Positions 27,393-34,110 of a DNA stretch of 34,110 bases are shown here, one piece after another. Made by a program: the position numbers and the translations under genes. This stretch comes from an uncultured Planktomarina sp. Lineage in GTDB: Bacteria; Pseudomonadota; Alphaproteobacteria; Rhodobacterales; Rhodobacteraceae. The notes beneath the pieces were generated by a model that saw nothing but the letters and a program-made list of their open reading frames with translations, was not told where the DNA came from and made no database searches. Every line of letters starts with the position of its first letter. The stretch's first letter is position 1. The stretch is taken from assembly GCA_905182325.1 (NCBI GenBank), contig CAJJBD010000023.1, forward strand, positions 1 to 34,110, given 5' to 3'.

Positions 27393-27394
27393 AC
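27387..27394. repeat. 8-bp direct repeat, copy 2, at the 5' edge of the reductase fragment
   Basis: AGGCTAAC again, exactly where resemblance to Fpr begins. The flanking bases of the two copies differ, so the repeat is limited to eight bases. Confidence 0.5.
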
Positions 27395-27400
27395 AGAACC

Positions 27401-27574
27401 TTCAGTTCAGACAGTTACGCACACTATCTTCACCACAAATACTTTGAGTGTAACTACGCAGATGGAATTCTGCCCTTGGATAAATGGTTTGGCACATTCC
27501 ATGATGGAAGCGAGGAAGCACAAGAACGTCTAACGCATAGACTTAAGGAAAAAACTAAGAAAGCCACAAACTAA
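27401..27574 (+). pseudogene. C-terminal remnant of a sterol desaturase / fatty acid hydroxylase
   Basis: The plus strand encodes about 57 residues up to TAA at 27572: SYAHYLHHKYFECNYADG, then PLDKWFGTFHDG and a charged tail. YLHHKYFExNY and DxWFGTFHDG are the conserved C-terminal iron-ligand and end motifs of the fatty acid hydroxylase superfamily. All the membrane helices and earlier His boxes are absent and there is no start codon. Its 5' joint with the antisense reductase piece is near 27395-27400. It ends 5 bp from the integrase stop codon. Confidence 0.8.
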
Positions 27575-27579
27575 ATGAT

Positions 27580-28731
27580 CTAGTCTTCAATCTCTAACAT
27601 CCACTTATACTTGAGCCTATCATCATATCCACTGCCGTAGCGACTACCCACGCCAGCCGTACTCCATCCACCGAGAGCGTCAATCATATCCGATGGGCAT
27701 TGAACCTCCCGCAATCGATCCCGGAAACTGTGCCTGAAGGAGTGAACCACACAATCTTCTGGCACCCTTTTGCTGAGCCACTTATTAAGTGACCCACTCG
27801 CAGAGTTCGCTTTGACTGCCGTATCATTACAGTAGCGAGGAAAAGCGAATTGTCCCGATGCATTTGTTACTACTCGCTGAGCCGCCCATAGGCTGTTGCC
27901 TACTAAAGGAAGTGGTCGTGCACTGCCCTTAGTCCTGAGACGTCGCCAAGGATGGGGTTTGATATCAAGGTAAGGGTTTTCCGCATCCAGCTTTATGTCA
28001 TTAACCAAAAGCCCACATGCCTCAGACAAACGCATGCCACTGTCGCTAATCAAGGCTATCAACCAGCGTTGGTCATCGTCGTAGTCACAGCATTCAGCTT
28101 GGACGTTCCTGATATCTGACAATGGAATAGGTTGCCTCTTAGTTTCGAGGTCGTCCTCTGGGATAAACACACCACCAAAGGGATTAGAGAGATGCAGCCC
28201 ATGCTCTGAGATGCATAGATTTATGACAGCCTTAACGGTTGAGAATACTCTGCGCACAGATGAAGAGGACAAACCCTTGGCTAGCAAGTGGTCTCTAAAA
28301 TCAGCACCATTCCGCAGGGATAGGTCCCCAATGGTAACGTTGCCAAGGCAGGCCGTGAGATAACGTTGGTTGCGCTCCGTGCATTTCCTAAAGTTATCAG
28401 TCTTTGCTGTACCCTTGAGACGTAAGTAGAGATCGAATCCATCAGAGATCAAAAAGTCATTTCTTGCACTGATAAAGTTTGCCCCAAAGACCACGGACCT
28501 TGGTTCTGGTGATTTAAAATCAAGCACCTCAAGACGCATTCGATCCCAGATATTCTCCAGCCTACTGGACAGCTCTAGGGACAGCCTGCTCGCCTTATCT
28601 GGGGACTTGGTATGAAGACATTTTACAAAGCGTGGGCTCTGGAACTGAACTTTAAGGCCCTGTGGGACACGACGCGTGTAGTAAAAGACATCACGTTTGG
28701 TGGTTAGGTAAAGTGGTTTTTGGTAACCCAT
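27580..28731 (-). CDS. Tyrosine recombinase (phage-type integrase, DUF6538 N-terminus)
   Basis: A site-specific recombinase of 383 aa. The N-terminus (YLTTKRDVFYYTRRVPQGLK) matches the DUF6538 arm-binding type, followed by a core-binding region (about 95-190). The catalytic set is complete: Arg234 in SGMRLSEACG, Lys268 in RTKGSAR, His330 and Arg333 in HSFRHSFRDR, Trp356 in GGWS and Tyr365 in SRYGSGY (Tyr369 is an alternative). It therefore looks functional although everything next to it is broken. I use ATG 28731; a GTG at 28740 adds three residues. Codon use appears GC-richer than its neighbours. Its start faces a tRNA-Leu-like att core 76 bp away. Confidence 0.9.
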   Translation of the reverse strand: MGYQKPLYLTTKRDVFYYTRRVPQGLKVQFQSPRFVKCLHTKSPDKASRLSLELSSRLENIWDRMRLEVLDFKSPEPRSVVFGANFISARNDFLISDGFDLYLRLKGTAKTDNFRKCTERNQRYLTACLGNVTIGDLSLRNGADFRDHLLAKGLSSSSVRRVFSTVKAVINLCISEHGLHLSNPFGGVFIPEDDLETKRQPIPLSDIRNVQAECCDYDDDQRWLIALISDSGMRLSEACGLLVNDIKLDAENPYLDIKPHPWRRLRTKGSARPLPLVGNSLWAAQRVVTNASGQFAFPRYCNDTAVKANSASGSLNKWLSKRVPEDCVVHSFRHSFRDRLREVQCPSDMIDALGGWSTAGVGSRYGSGYDDRLKYKWMLEIED

Positions 28732-28747
28732 GTGGTACACCCGTTTT

Positions 28748-28774
28748 CTTGCAAAGGTTTAAATTCCTTGCAAA
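28748..28774. repeat. Pair of direct repeats CTTGCAAA upstream of the integrase
   Basis: CTTGCAAA at 28748-28755 and again at 28767-28774, 19 bp apart, between the integrase start and the att-like core. Spaced short direct repeats here suit integrase arm-type or excisionase sites. Confidence 0.4.
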
Positions 28775-28806
28775 TTAGGTACTTGGATCATGGATCTTGG
28801 TTAAAG

Positions 28807-28823
28807 TGGTGCCCAGAAGAGGA
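28807..28823 (-). other. tRNA-Leu 3'-end-like attachment core (att)
   Basis: TGGTGCCCAGAAGAGGA on the plus strand is, reversed, a tRNA 3' end: T-stem half CCTCT, acceptor half TCTGGGC, discriminator A and CCA. It agrees with the ends of alphaproteobacterial tRNA-Leu genes that begin GCCCAGA. The match stops after 17 bp and no tRNA body follows, which is what an integration core left by a tRNA-targeting recombinase looks like. It lies 76 bp from the integrase start. Confidence 0.6.
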
Positions 28824-28829
28824 GGTTTG

Positions 28830-28856
28830 ATGTCAAATACACAAATATCGTGGTGA
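28830..28856 (+). other. 8-codon frame behind a perfect Shine-Dalgarno, next to the att core
   Basis: AGGAGG at 28820-28825, then 4 nt and an ATG encoding MSNTQISW before TGA. The ribosome site straddles the end of the att-like core. It may be the start of a gene cut off by recombination, a leader for the exporter at 28964, or chance. Confidence 0.25.
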
Positions 28857-28963
28857 CGTTGACTGTAGCAAACAAATAAAATTTGTACGTCAGTGTCCTT
28901 ATTGCGTAGGTTTTCTAATTTGCATCACTGGACAAGCCTCCAGAGCCTATATAGCCCTCTTTA

Positions 28964-30187
28964 ATGGATAATTTAGGCTCCTCAAAATTTCTCACTAATA
29001 CTACGCCGCCCAGTATGTTTACATTAGTCTGCCTAGCTGGAGTCGGCGCCTTAGCATTAAACATGCACCTGCCGTCGTTGCCAGCAATGGCTAATACCTT
29101 TGACGTTAGTTATTCCGCAACTACACTTTCAATAACATTATTTCTTGCAATGAATGCCATTTTTCAGATTTTTGTTGGACCATTATCAGACCGTTATGGA
29201 AGAAGGCCCATTGTTTTGGGATCATTGTTCATATTTTGTTTGAGTTCAGTAGGCTGTATCCTAGCGCCTAATTTTGAAATTTTTCTTATGTGTAGAGTCA
29301 TGCAAGCTGTTGTCGTGGCTGGACTTGTAATTTCACGTGCAGCGATCCGTGATTCCTACGGCCAAAATCAAGCAGCTTCTGTTTTGGGATATGTAACCAT
29401 GGGGATGGCAGTTCTTCCATTAATTGGTCCTGCTTTGGGAGGAGTATTAGAAGTGAAGTTTAGCTGGATCGCTAGTTTCTGGGTTTTGCTGGGAGTGGGG
29501 ATATTTGTATTTTTATTAACCTATTTTGACATGGGTGAAACAAACCGCCGCAAAACAAATTCGATGGCTGCACAATTTCGCTCCTATCCCGAACTTTTAA
29601 AAGCACGCCGGTTTTGGGGCTATAGCCTCACTGCAGCTTTTAGTGCAGGCGCATATTACGCCTACTTAGGGGGTGCTGCTTATATTGGACGTGAGGTATT
29701 TGCGCTCACGCCTGATATTTTGGGATTTTATATTGGAACACCTGTTATTGGGTATATCATTGGAAATGGGCTTTCCGGAAAGTTTTCTACGGCTCTTGGT
29801 ATAGATAAAATGGTTTTAATGGGTGCCATAGTAACTACATTTGGAATGGCTTTATGTGTGATCTTTTTCTTATTCACCAACCCAATTCCATTTTCATTTT
29901 TTAGCTGTGTGTGTCTCATGGGTTTAGGCAATGGCATGGTACTCCCAAATTCTAATGCAGGTATGATGTCCGTCAGACCTCATTTGGCAGGTTCAGCTTC
30001 CGGCATTGGAGGTACGATCAACACCGGTGGTGGAGCCATAATCGCCACTGGCACAGCCGCTTTGTTAACACCCGGTACAGGTGCCATGCCCTTAATTTTA
30101 ATTATGCTAGCCAGCTCTATAATGTCAATTATTACAATTGGATATGTATTTAAAAGGACCCTAGACTTAGAAGAATCTAATAGTTAG
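28964..30187 (+). CDS. MFS drug exporter, Bcr/CflA type
   Basis: A 407-aa inner-membrane proton-driven exporter with 12 hydrophobic helices. Signatures of the Bcr/CflA group are visible: MHLPSLPAMANTFDVS in the first helix, GPLSDRYGRRPIVLG after helix 2 (the MFS loop motif), CRVMQAVVVAG and LPLIGPALGGVLE. Members export drugs, sulfonamides, dipeptides or cysteine, and the sequence does not say which. ATG 28964 has only a weak ribosome site; an imperfect alternative is the Met at about codon 18. The upstream 223 bp carry the att-like core, so the gene sits at the edge of the integration region. It converges with betB. Confidence 0.9.
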   Translation: MDNLGSSKFLTNTTPPSMFTLVCLAGVGALALNMHLPSLPAMANTFDVSYSATTLSITLFLAMNAIFQIFVGPLSDRYGRRPIVLGSLFIFCLSSVGCILAPNFEIFLMCRVMQAVVVAGLVISRAAIRDSYGQNQAASVLGYVTMGMAVLPLIGPALGGVLEVKFSWIASFWVLLGVGIFVFLLTYFDMGETNRRKTNSMAAQFRSYPELLKARRFWGYSLTAAFSAGAYYAYLGGAAYIGREVFALTPDILGFYIGTPVIGYIIGNGLSGKFSTALGIDKMVLMGAIVTTFGMALCVIFFLFTNPIPFSFFSCVCLMGLGNGMVLPNSNAGMMSVRPHLAGSASGIGGTINTGGGAIIATGTAALLTPGTGAMPLILIMLASSIMSIITIGYVFKRTLDLEESNS

Positions 30188-30213
30188 TAATCTTAAATTG
30201 CATCATCAAAAAT

Positions 30214-31668
30214 CTAATATGGCGCCTCTAATTCACTCATTCGAACATAAACTGATTTCAACTGGGAATAATGGTTAATAGCAGCCTTTGAGTTTTCGCG
30301 CCCAACACCAGACATTTTTACTCCTCCAAATGGAGCCTCAACAGGTGCATCATTATACGTATTAATATAACATGTTCCAGCTTCGAGAGATTTTACCATC
30401 CGGTGCGCCCGCGGCAAGTTTTGAGTAAATACGCCCGCCGCCAATCCATATTCTGTGGCATTAGCACGTGTTAAAACCTCAGCTTCTTCTTTAAATTCAA
30501 GAATAGAAATGACCGGTCCAAAGATTTCTTCACGAGCAATAATCATATCATCTTTAACATCAGAAAATATCGCAGGTGTAAGCCAATAACCCGGTTTATC
30601 TAAACGCTCTCCACCACATATTAGTTTTGCACCCTCAGCAATACCTTTTGCAATGAAGCCTTCAACGGTCTTACATTGGTGCTCAGAAACCATAGGCCCA
30701 AAGTTGGTAGCTTCGTCCATTGGGTCACCCAGAATTGCAGATCCAACTCGCGCCGTCAAACGCGCAAGAAAGGCAGCCTTAATACCCGTTTGAACAAAAA
30801 CACGGGTCCCATTTGAGCATATCTGTCCAGAAGAATAAAAATTAGCAAGAATTGCTCCACTGACGGCGTCCTCTAAATTAGCATCATCAAAAATTATTAA
30901 GGGAGATTTTCCGCCCAACTCCATGGTAACGTGGCGCATTCCTTCAGCTGCTGCCGCATAAACTTTTCGGCCTGTCGACAGTGATCCGGTAAGCGAAACC
31001 TTATCTACCCGTGGATCTGTCACTAGGGATGCCCCAACATCTCCTAAACCCTGAACCACGTTATAAAGACCAGCTGGCAGGCCAGCCTCATGGAGAATTT
31101 CAGCAACCTTTAAGGCGCACAGCGGGGTAGTTTCCGAAGGTTTAAAAACCATCGAATTACCACAAGCCAACGCAGGCGCACCTTTCCATGCTGCAATTTG
31201 GGTAGGATAATTCCATGCTCCTAAACCAACACAGACCCCCAATGGTTCACGAATTGTATAAATAAAATCGTCGCCAAACTGGACATGTTCTCCTGTAAGG
31301 CTACCCGCGATTCCGCCAAAATACTCCAAAGCATCAGCGGCCGAAGTTGCATCAGCTACTAAAGTTTCTTGTAAGGGTTTGCCAGTATCAAAGGTTTCTA
31401 ATTCTGATAGCTCACGGTTCCGCTCTCGCATTATGTCTGCAGCCCTTCGCAAAATGCGACCACGTGCAGTACCAGTAAGAGCCGCCCAGGCCGGCTGAGC
31501 TTTTTTGGAAGCAGCCAAAGCGGCCTCTATTATTTGAGATGTGGCGGCATGCACCTGAGCAATTACATGGCCTGTAGCTGGATAAATTACATCAATGGCT
31601 TTACCCAATTTATCTTCAACGTATTCACCATTTATGAAATGACTTGCAGTCGGTTTCGGATCAATCAT
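30214..31668 (-). CDS. betB: Betaine-aldehyde dehydrogenase
   Basis: Oxidises betaine aldehyde to glycine betaine with NAD+. The 484-aa aldehyde dehydrogenase aligns along its whole length with E. coli BetB, including [39 protein letters not shown] and [12 protein letters not shown]. Catalytic residues are Asn153, Lys176, Glu250 and the nucleophile Cys284. GAGG lies 10 nt before ATG 31668, which overlaps the stop of the DMT transporter gene (ATGA). betA, betI and betC are not visible nearby, so choline oxidation must be encoded elsewhere, or the enzyme acts on a related aminoaldehyde such as trimethylaminobutyraldehyde. Confidence 0.92.
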   Translation of the reverse strand: MIDPKPTASHFINGEYVEDKLGKAIDVIYPATGHVIAQVHAATSQIIEAALAASKKAQPAWAALTGTARGRILRRAADIMRERNRELSELETFDTGKPLQETLVADATSAADALEYFGGIAGSLTGEHVQFGDDFIYTIREPLGVCVGLGAWNYPTQIAAWKGAPALACGNSMVFKPSETTPLCALKVAEILHEAGLPAGLYNVVQGLGDVGASLVTDPRVDKVSLTGSLSTGRKVYAAAAEGMRHVTMELGGKSPLIIFDDANLEDAVSGAILANFYSSGQICSNGTRVFVQTGIKAAFLARLTARVGSAILGDPMDEATNFGPMVSEHQCKTVEGFIAKGIAEGAKLICGGERLDKPGYWLTPAIFSDVKDDMIIAREEIFGPVISILEFKEEAEVLTRANATEYGLAAGVFTQNLPRAHRMVKSLEAGTCYINTYNDAPVEAPFGGVKMSGVGRENSKAAINHYSQLKSVYVRMSELEAPY

Positions 31669-32555
31669 AACACAGTCCTCTCACGTCTTCGTTTTAGTTG
31701 TGCCTCACGCAGAGTGATATAGAGTACTGACCCAATTATTATAACACCACCCAAAATTACAAACCCATCTATACGTTCACCAAACAACAAAAACCCAACG
31801 GCAAAAGCCCAAATCAACTGTAAAAACGTAATTGGTTGAGTAACTGTTAAAGATGCTGACAGAAAAGCTAATGACATTGCATAGTGGCCTGCAACAGCAA
31901 AGGTAGCTACTAAGAAAAGCATTAATAATTCAAAACCTGTAGGGTTAATCCATACCGGAATTACTAACGGAATTAGACCAACAGTCACACCTATCGAAAG
32001 TAGTGCCAAGACCATTTCAGCACTTGCTACATCAGTCAGCCGTTTAGCAGTCAAGTAACTCGCACCCATAAAAAGGGTTGAACTTAGCATTGCAAGATGG
32101 CTCATAGACACTTCGCGAAATCCCGGCCTTAAAACTATCAAGACGCCAATAACCGCCAACAAAATTGCCATCCCACGCCGCAGGGCGAGCCGCTCTCCCA
32201 ATATAAGTACAGCGCCAATTGTGACAAATACTGGCGTAAGGTACCCCATGGCTGACACCTCAGCGACGGGAAGCCTAGCCATTGCATAAAACCAAAGAGT
32301 GACTGCAAATGTGTGGACAAGTGCACGAACAACGCCAAGCTTTACGACTTCTCCAGTTAAGCCTTCAAGCCACAACATACGCAATATAGGAAATAAAAAC
32401 ACCAAACCCAAAACATAACGCAAGAAGGCACTTTCAGCCGCTGGGAGTCTTGTCCCAACATATTTAACACCGACATACACGCCTATAAAGCACAGACCTG
32501 ATGTGGCCATCCACAATGCGCCAATAATTGGTTTATCAACTCGAGCCAATGTCAT
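31665..32555 (-). CDS. EamA/DMT-family transporter
   Basis: A 296-aa membrane protein with ten hydrophobic helices in two EamA repeats. The repeat 1 end [23 protein letters not shown] and the repeat 2 end [20 protein letters not shown] show the family's characteristic GE-R pattern, followed by a basic tail. It is coupled to betB by a 4-nt overlap, so it may carry a substrate or product of that enzyme, although the family's range is broad. ATG 32555 has only GAG as a possible ribosome site. An out-of-frame 10-codon frame starting at 32571 with AGGA in front overlaps the start and may feed ribosomes to it. Confidence 0.9.
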   Translation of the reverse strand: MTLARVDKPIIGALWMATSGLCFIGVYVGVKYVGTRLPAAESAFLRYVLGLVFLFPILRMLWLEGLTGEVVKLGVVRALVHTFAVTLWFYAMARLPVAEVSAMGYLTPVFVTIGAVLILGERLALRRGMAILLAVIGVLIVLRPGFREVSMSHLAMLSSTLFMGASYLTAKRLTDVASAEMVLALLSIGVTVGLIPLVIPVWINPTGFELLMLFLVATFAVAGHYAMSLAFLSASLTVTQPITFLQLIWAFAVGFLLFGERIDGFVILGGVIIIGSVLYITLREAQLKRRRERTVL

Positions 32556-32660
32556 AGCGTATCGCTCTCATGCTGATCCTAAAGAGGCAATACTAAACCA
32601 ACCAACACCATCAACTAAAATTGGTATAAATAGATATTTTTCATTATTTTAAAAAATTTA

Positions 32661-32685
32661 GCACATGCCACCAAGTGGCATGTGC
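32661..32685 (-). terminator. Strong bidirectional intrinsic terminator after the ABC transporter gene
   Basis: A perfect 10-bp stem, GCACATGCCA and TGGCATGTGC, with a 5-nt loop. T-rich tracts lie on both sides: TAAATTTTTT on the minus strand and TATTTTTT on the plus strand. It lies 45 bp after the stop of the substrate-binding protein gene and separates it from the DMT/betB operon. Confidence 0.85.
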
Positions 32686-32729
32686 TATTTTTTAGCCCAC
32701 AGTAATTACGGACAACAATTACTATACGT

Positions 32730-33719
32730 TTACTTCAGAGCTGCATTAGTAATGACATGGGTCCAGGCACCACTAGGCATTTTAGTAATCACTGGATCTG
32801 AACCGCCAGTCATAAGACTAGAAACTGTGCGATTAAAGTCCGCCTCTGATAAGGCTCCATTACTGCCAGCTGTAAGCTTAGCAATTTCACTCATCTGAAT
32901 AGTATTAGCATCGACAGTCTGTGCACCTGATTCATCATTATCTACAACAATTTGTGCAGCTTCAGCAGTATTATTTTCAGCGTACTTCCAACCTTTCATG
33001 GATGCTCGAACAAACCGAACCATTCTATCCACAAATGCTGGATCTGATAAGTCTTCTTCTCTTACATAAAGACCGTCTTCCAATGTTGCGACGCCCTGAT
33101 CTTCATATCTAAATACAGTAAGTTCCTCAGGCTTCAGACCCTCAGCCAAAACTTGCCAATACTCATTATATGACATAGCAGACACACAATCTGCGTCACC
33201 CTGCGTCAAAGGCAAAATATCCCAACCTTGTTTAAAAACAGAAACTCCGCCGGCACTTCCATCAGTCGCTAGCCCTAGTTTGCTCATCCAGCTTAGGAAT
33301 GGCCACTCATTTCCGTAATACCAAACATAAAGGTTCTTATCTTTTAGATCAGCAACTGTATTAACACCTCTATCTTTTCGGCAGACCAACATCATTCCAG
33401 ACCCGGCAAAAGGCTGTGCTATGTTAACATTTGCAAAGCCCTTTTCTCGTGCAGCTAATGCTGAGGGCATCCAAGTTACAGCAACATCAGCCCCGCCACC
33501 GGCAAGAACACTCATTTCACCAATATCAGGCCCACCAGCTTTAATCGTAACATTTAAGCCTTCGTCCGCGTAAAAACCTTTATCCTGAGCAACATAATAC
33601 CCAGCAAATTGTGTTTGAGTTACCCATTTTAATTGGATCGTTACGTCATCTGCTGCTGTGGCAATTGAAGCAGTAAACGCAGCGATAGCTCCAAGTGTAA
33701 AAGTTATAAATTTTCGCAT
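32730..33719 (-). CDS. ABC transporter substrate-binding protein, NMT1/THI5-like
   Basis: A periplasmic solute receptor of 329 aa. The signal peptide is MRKFITFTLGAIAAFTAS to about residue 23 (ATAA before DD). The mature start VTIQLKWVTQTQFAGYYVAQ and the segment KGFYADEGLNVTIKAGGPDIG are typical of the NMT1/THI5-like group (pyrimidine precursors, riboflavin, taurine and similar ligands). It resembles receptors found with reductive pyrimidine catabolism genes in Rhodobacteraceae, so an N-heterocycle ligand is my guess. I choose ATG 33719 (GGGAGA 6 nt upstream); upstream in-frame residues are not signal-like. It follows the permease gene by 50 bp and ends at a strong terminator. Confidence 0.9.
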   Translation of the reverse strand: MRKFITFTLGAIAAFTASIATAADDVTIQLKWVTQTQFAGYYVAQDKGFYADEGLNVTIKAGGPDIGEMSVLAGGGADVAVTWMPSALAAREKGFANVNIAQPFAGSGMMLVCRKDRGVNTVADLKDKNLYVWYYGNEWPFLSWMSKLGLATDGSAGGVSVFKQGWDILPLTQGDADCVSAMSYNEYWQVLAEGLKPEELTVFRYEDQGVATLEDGLYVREEDLSDPAFVDRMVRFVRASMKGWKYAENNTAEAAQIVVDNDESGAQTVDANTIQMSEIAKLTAGSNGALSEADFNRTVSSLMTGGSDPVITKMPSGAWTHVITNAALK

Positions 33720-33757
33720 ATTATTTCTCCCTAGGTTAAATTTAATTATGTTGATGC

Positions 33758-33771
33758 AGGCACGTATGCCT
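33758..33771 (-). other. Small hairpin between permease and receptor genes
   Basis: AGGCA, 4 nt, TGCCT, overlapping the permease stop codon and without a T-run. Hairpins at this place in ABC operons can protect upstream or downstream mRNA and raise the receptor-to-permease ratio; here that is only suggested by position. Confidence 0.25.
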
Positions 33772-34110
33772 ACCTTTGCGACGGGTGCCAAAAAGTTATC
33801 CACTTTTCCAGCAATACGACCCCCCCATAAAACAGCGAACCCGCCATCGCCGCTACTGTTATTTCTGCCCAGACCATATCTAAATTAAAACGAGGGGCTT
33901 CCGTCGATATTCTGAATCCCATGCCCCTAATTGGGGATCCAAAAAACTCAGCAACAATTGCTCCAATTAAGGCTAGCGTTGTACAGATCTTAAGGCCATT
34001 GAAAATAAAAGGCATTGCCACCAAAAGTTTCAATTTAAGTAATGTCTGGAGATAACTAGCATTATAAGTTTGCATCAGATCCTTATGAATTTTATCAGAC
34101 ATTTTCATTC
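33770..34110 (-). CDS. ABC transporter permease, C-terminal part (cut by window edge)
   Basis: The frame stays open to the edge of the window, so the N-terminal part lies beyond it. The visible 113 or so residues contain the BPD_transp_1 coupling region, roughly TLLKLKLLVAMPFIFNGLKI (a variant of the EAA loop, which contacts the ATPase), then membrane helices and ALIGAIVAEFFGSPIRGMGF, as in permeases of the nitrate/taurine/NMT1 class. The Met at 34108 is almost certainly internal. It is upstream of and co-oriented with the receptor gene, so both belong to one importer whose ATPase gene is outside the window. Confidence 0.88.
   Translation of the reverse strand, partial: MKMSDKIHKDLMQTYNASYLQTLLKLKLLVAMPFIFNGLKICTTLALIGAIVAEFFGSPIRGMGFRISTEAPRFNLDMVWAEITVAAMAGSLFYGGVVLLEKWITFWHPSQR

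Noticed and set aside
26641-27400. Integron cassette with attC sites
   Set aside because: The repeated AGGCTAAC does not fit the RYYYAAC/GTTRRRY core and no imperfect palindrome typical of attC surrounds it; the recombinase is not IntI-like.
27300-27533. 77-aa plus-strand open frame across the reductase/hydroxylase joint
   Set aside because: It is a shifted frame; the hydroxylase resemblance is in another frame ending at 27574, and the first part is antisense to fpr.
28741-28963. Complete tRNA gene beside the integrase
   Set aside because: Only the last 17 bases of a tRNA are matched; no anticodon or D arm is present on either side.
33720-33803. N-terminal extension of the ABC receptor to a start at 33803
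   Set aside because: The added residues precede a normal signal peptide, overlap the permease stop, and the ATG at 33719 has a strong ribosome site.

Overview
The window looks like chromosomal DNA from a low-GC member of the Rhodobacterales (marine Roseobacter-type Alphaproteobacteria). GC is roughly 40-45% by eye. Several proteins follow the Rhodobacteraceae pattern closely: ParE, the XRE regulator, the DUF4174 and DUF1194 proteins, the INS-less prolyl-tRNA synthetase and the perM-hdaA-ppk-ppx block. The family assignment is an inference from protein resemblance; no rRNA or intact tRNA lies here to confirm it.

Layout. Bases 1-2200 hold the 5' part of thyX, glyoxalase I, a DUF1194 vWA-like secreted protein and a small XRE-regulator/sdhE operon. 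Bases 2200-10600 hold aspC, a MATE pump, parE, a YdcZ-type transporter, an Ldh-family oxidoreductase whose family catalytic Ser-His is replaced, and the lipoprotein-release pair lolC-lolD. Bases 10700-17900 hold proS and, divergently, perM-hdaA-ppk-ppx: a DnaA-inactivation gene coupled to a membrane protein and followed by the two opposing polyphosphate enzymes.

Bases 17900-26200 are a propionyl-CoA block read mainly on the minus strand: pccB, a possible 34-codon gene, an uncharacterised 119-aa gene, a 13-codon ORF with a strong terminator, pccA, then methylmalonyl-CoA mutase (scpA), a Glyoxalase_3-type VOC protein and a TerB/J-domain protein. A secreted DUF4174 gene sits between pccA and scpA on the opposite strand. 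PccAB carboxylates propionyl-CoA and the mutase isomerises methylmalonyl-CoA to succinyl-CoA. The epimerase needed between them is not recognisable here, unless the VOC protein supplies it.

Bases 26217-28960 are the irregular part. Four truncated gene pieces lie end to end on alternating strands: an alcohol dehydrogenase C-terminus, a DUF1810 piece, a ferredoxin-NADP reductase with an in-frame amber codon and no N-terminus, and a sterol desaturase/fatty acid hydroxylase C-terminus. The reductase piece is bounded by an 8-bp direct repeat. Next come an apparently intact DUF6538-type tyrosine recombinase and, about 75 bp beyond its start, a 17-bp match to the 3' end of a leucine tRNA, which looks like an attachment core. 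This is a decayed integration hot spot.

Bases 28960-34110 hold a Bcr/CflA-type exporter, an overlapping DMT-transporter/betB operon, a strong terminator, and an NMT1/THI5-like ABC substrate-binding protein with the end of its permease. No CRISPR array, insertion sequence or complete RNA gene was found.
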